From contig NZ_PJZF01000017.1 in NCBI RefSeq assembly GCF_002858675.1, forward strand, positions 49,182-113,181: a stretch of DNA of 64,000 nucleotides. Reading direction: 5' to 3'. Below, piece after piece: positions 61,713 through 64,000 of the stretch (positions are counted from its first letter, which is position 1; each line of letters starts with the position of its first letter). The notes beneath the pieces were generated by a model, which made no database searches, had not been told where the DNA came from, and worked only from the letters and a program-made list of their open reading frames with translations. The translations under genes were made by a program, and so were the position numbers. Origin of the DNA: Chimaeribacter californicus (lineage in GTDB: Bacteria; Pseudomonadota; Gammaproteobacteria; Enterobacterales; Enterobacteriaceae).

Positions 61713-62759
61713 ATGAGCAAGATTATTGATTCCAATATGCACTGGCTGCCGGGTGAACTTTTCTCGGATAAGAAACTGCTTAGCGCTTTCCTCGACTGTG
61801 TGCCCAAACAATACGGCGTGCATACCCGGGTGGAAAAAATCGAAGGAAAAGACCTAAGCCAGTTGATTATTGAACAACCAAAAGGCTATGTGAATCTCAA
61901 CTATGCCGAAGGCCAGTACACGCTGGAAAGCCAGCTCGCCGACATGGAAAAAGCCGGTGTGGATCACGCTATTTTCCGTCTGCCGGTGTGGCAGGAGTGG
62001 CTCGACTTAGAGACCTGCAAAGAGGTCAACACCCGTATGGCAGACTATGTGAACCGTAGTGAAGGCCGGATGTCGGCGCTGGCGGTGGTGCCGCCATGGG
62101 GGACTGATGATTGCCTGCGGGAAGTCGATCGCTGCCTGGAGCAGCTCGGTTTTCGTGGCGCACAAATTGTGGCGCACTACGGCCAGATCTATCTCGATGA
62201 TGCGGCGTTTCGTCCGTACCTGAAATTCCTCAATGACCTGAATGTGCCGGTTGTGGTGCATCACACCCCGCTGCCGGTCGATTTCAATTCGGTTCTGCCT
62301 TATACCAACCAGCGCCGCCAGTTTGGACGCTGCGTTGATCAGGCCACGGCGGTAGGCCGTGAACTGTTCAGCGGCATGTTCGATGAATTACCGAACCTGC
62401 GCTTTATTCACTCCATGCTGGGTGGGGCCTTTTATGCCTTTGCCGACATGCTGGTGCCGCCGCAACATCAGTTTAACGATGCGGTCGATCGTTTCCAGAC
62501 CGGCACCGGAAACCTGCGCGCCCAACTGAGCAATAACATCTTCTTCGACACGTCAGGCGCCCCGCAGTGGGGTAAAGCGCAACTCGAAGCGGCAGTGAAA
62601 GTGATTGGCGGTAAAAATATTCTCTACGGCAGCTCATATCCGATCCGTAAAGACTGGTTCTTCAAGGGCATTGACACTATCCAGAGTCTGGAAATCAGCG
62701 AAGAGGATAAAGCCAATATCCTGGGCGGTAATGCCGCGCGTATTTTCAAACTGGAGTAA
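61713..62759 (+). CDS. ACMSD-family amidohydrolase/decarboxylase with altered metal site
   Basis: 348 aa, TIM-barrel of the amidohydrolase-2 family (ACMSD, gamma-resorcylate decarboxylase, 5-carboxyvanillate decarboxylase relatives). Two expected metal ligands are changed. The strand-1 HxH/ExH motif reads Asn8-Met-His10 (DSNMHWLP), and the strand-8 Asp of GTDYP/GSDYP is Ser308 (YGSSYP). His183/184 (VVVHHTPLP) and His233 (FIHSMLGG) are kept. It may bind metal differently, act without it, or have another role. AAAGGAACGGATT precedes the ATG. It is the last gene of the aromatic cluster. Confidence 0.85.
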   Translation: MSKIIDSNMHWLPGELFSDKKLLSAFLDCVPKQYGVHTRVEKIEGKDLSQLIIEQPKGYVNLNYAEGQYTLESQLADMEKAGVDHAIFRLPVWQEWLDLETCKEVNTRMADYVNRSEGRMSALAVVPPWGTDDCLREVDRCLEQLGFRGAQIVAHYGQIYLDDAAFRPYLKFLNDLNVPVVVHHTPLPVDFNSVLPYTNQRRQFGRCVDQATAVGRELFSGMFDELPNLRFIHSMLGGAFYAFADMLVPPQHQFNDAVDRFQTGTGNLRAQLSNNIFFDTSGAPQWGKAQLEAAVKVIGGKNILYGSSYPIRKDWFFKGIDTIQSLEISEEDKANILGGNAARIFKLE

Positions 62760-62953
62760 CGCGTTCCGGCAGTGCGCTCTGTTGTAAAACCCCCGGTGTT
62801 TTATTTACTGCTCAGTCACCATGCTGGGAGCGGCGGGCTTGGGTTCGCCGCATTTTTGCCCGGCAGGATGAAATAAAGGAGATTTTCCTTGGAACAGAAC
62901 CGGCTTGTCAGTTTCTCCACACTTGATAGGGGGGCTGCAAGAGTAAGCCATAA

Positions 62954-62985
62954 AATGCAGATGCGCCGGAAAGCGTCTGCATTTC
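62954..62985. terminator. Terminator between convergent amidohydrolase and PadR genes
   Basis: AAATGCAGATGC pairs with GCGTCTGCATTT (12 bp including one G-T), loop GCCGGAAA, followed by TTCTTCTC on plus. Works for both strands. Confidence 0.7.
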
Positions 62986-62996
62986 TTCTCATGCCA

Positions 62997-63854
62997 TTAA
63001 ACAGACTGCCAGGTTACATGCAGCTTTTCACGCACAGCGGCTTCGTCGAGATGCCGCACTAAAATATGCTGCATCTCATAAAGTTTTTCTATGTTAAGTG
63101 CGGTTAAGCTCACCCGGAAAATGCCTTCCAGCGCCTCCATACGCACTTCGCCCATACTCATGCGAAAATGGCCGCTGTTCTCATCGGTCACAACGGGAGT
63201 TTGGTGTTGAAAATGGCTACAAAGGCGACGTAAAAAACGTTCGCCATTCGGGGTGACGATATCGGCAACGCATTTTACCGCCCCTTCGCTTAACACCGGC
63301 GCATTGAGCAACGCTTCAATTTGATTCGCTGCCACATGAATAATATCGCCGATACGCGCAATCGCGTCATCGGCAACCGGCCCCCTTTTAACGCGCAAAC
63401 TCAGCGCACGCTTCAGGTGGTCCATTGCCTCTACAATTGCCTGGGGTGATTTGCCATGTGCATCCGGCACCACACGTGCCATCAGCATATCGGTCACGCC
63501 TTTATTGGCACTGAGAAAGGCATGGCCTTCACGGGTGATACTGTAGCGTTTACGCCCACCCTTTTCTAAATCGATTTCCGTGTAGCCGCGATCATAAAGC
63601 CAGGTTAAGGCAGGATAAATAACGCCCGGGCTGGGTTTATATGTGCCGCCCAGGCGCTCTTTGACTTCATGGATCAGTTCGTAGCCGTGGCTGGATTGTT
63701 TGGCGATCATTGCCAGCAACAGCAGGCGCAGTTCACCATAGTCGAAGGCGCGCGTGCGCCGGCCTGGTTTACCACTGACCTGTACTGCCGCACTGTCGGC
63801 TTGCCCGGTGCTGAGATTATCTGCAATCTCATCCGAACGGCGATTCTGCCCCAT
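62997..63854 (-). CDS. PadR-family regulator fused to DUF2218 domain
   Basis: 285 aa. The N-terminal tail (1-37) is followed by the PadR winged helix (about 38-110: LRLLLLAMIAKQSSHGYELIHEVKERLGGTYKPSPGVIYPALTWLYDRGY), a helical linker (115-185) and a C-terminal DUF2218 domain (about 196-282: GERFLRRLCSHFQHQTPVV ending HLDEAAVREKLHVTW). The PadR part resembles E. coli YqjI/NfeR, a metal-responsive repressor of the siderophore-interacting protein YqjH. ATG 63854 follows CGGAGTAATA. It is convergent with the aromatic cluster and probably controls it through GATATATCTA-like sites. Confidence 0.87.
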   Translation of the reverse strand: MGQNRRSDEIADNLSTGQADSAAVQVSGKPGRRTRAFDYGELRLLLLAMIAKQSSHGYELIHEVKERLGGTYKPSPGVIYPALTWLYDRGYTEIDLEKGGRKRYSITREGHAFLSANKGVTDMLMARVVPDAHGKSPQAIVEAMDHLKRALSLRVKRGPVADDAIARIGDIIHVAANQIEALLNAPVLSEGAVKCVADIVTPNGERFLRRLCSHFQHQTPVVTDENSGHFRMSMGEVRMEALEGIFRVSLTALNIEKLYEMQHILVRHLDEAAVREKLHVTWQSV

Positions 63855-63893
63855 TATTACTCCGTTCAATAGCCATACAATATAACCGGATTT

Positions 63894-63904
63894 TAAATAT
63901 ATCG
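63894..63904 (-). promoter_or_regulatory. CGATATATTTA element in the padR promoter
   Basis: On the minus strand CGATATATTTA, one base from the CGATATATCTA copy before the dioxygenase gene. About 40 bases upstream of the PadR start; candidate autoregulatory site. Confidence 0.35.
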
Positions 63905-64000
63905 GAAAAGCCGTCACTGACCAACCCAGCACAGGCAATATAGACAAACAGGCAGGCGGGCGCACATGCTGCCCGCCGCCCTTATCTGCCCAACACCGCC

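Noticed and set aside
63955..63977. GGCGGGC/GCCCGCC hairpin at the right edge
   Set aside because: Possibly the terminator of a gene beyond the window, but no T-run and no gene in view, so not called.
1..64000. CRISPR arrays, tRNA or rRNA genes, insertion sequences
   Set aside because: No regularly spaced repeats, cloverleaf sequences, rRNA segments or transposase genes were recognised on either strand by eye.

Overview
The window is a gene-dense, mostly GC-rich chromosome segment from a Gram-negative gammaproteobacterium, most likely a member of the Enterobacterales. Evidence is an OmpC-type porin, a MipA/OmpV protein, a Tsr/Tar-type chemoreceptor with a sigma-28-type promoter, type VI secretion Hcp and Tlde1 genes, IdnO/IdnD, and a FucI-like isomerase whose metal ligands keep E. 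coli numbering shifted by one. I cannot name the genus. I see no rRNA, tRNA, CRISPR array or intact insertion sequence. It reads as an accessory-rich region of catabolic modules, each with its own regulator and transporter.

Layout. 0-4.3 kb: a sensor kinase cut by the left edge, an OmpR-type regulator, a second kinase and a MipA-type outer-membrane protein. 4.6-14.3 kb: three SDR or phosphatase-type genes, a SnoaL-like protein, a chemoreceptor, a porin, a drug-type efflux pump and two LysR regulators. 14.4-19.8 kb: a TetR gene divergent from an operon of Gfo/Idh/MocA oxidoreductase, TIM-barrel isomerase, MFS transporter and DUF993 aldolase-like protein, with two matching TetR-type operators between them. 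19.8-23.3 kb: two acetyltransferases, an EamA exporter and a LysR regulator. 23.4-29.1 kb: a second oxidoreductase/isomerase/MFS operon that carries an orphan PTS EIIA, divergent from an AraC regulator. 29.1-33.5 kb: a divergent GH15 glucoamylase-like gene and GlgX-type debranching enzyme.

33.7-44.5 kb: two AT-rich type VI secretion cargo modules flank a GC-rich sugar locus. The left module is an unknown 237-aa protein, a 59-aa membrane protein and Hcp. The right one is Hcp, a Tlde1-type L,D-transpeptidase effector and a periplasmic immunity candidate. Between them are a FucI-like isomerase, an AraB/D-ribulokinase-type FGGY kinase, a LacI regulator, a GPH symporter and a GH172 (DUF2961) glycosidase. 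I read this as a D-arabinofuranoside utilisation system: import, intracellular release of D-arabinose, isomerisation to D-ribulose, and phosphorylation to D-ribulose 5-phosphate. Two nearly identical 16-bp palindromes, one in each control region, tie both halves into one LacI regulon.

44.6-53.1 kb: an operon of RraA/HMG-aldolase-like protein, MHS transporter, hydantoinase/oxoprolinase A and B, SDR and aminotransferase, followed by a TetR gene. It suggests catabolism of a 5-oxoproline-like lactam. 53.7-55.6 kb: IdnO and IdnD homologues. 55.7-57.2 kb: a diguanylate cyclase. 57.8-63.9 kb: an aromatic-ring catabolic cluster (homoprotocatechuate-2,3-dioxygenase-type enzyme, MFS transporter, FAD monooxygenase, ACMSD-type amidohydrolase with altered metal ligands) convergent with a PadR regulator fused to a DUF2218 domain.
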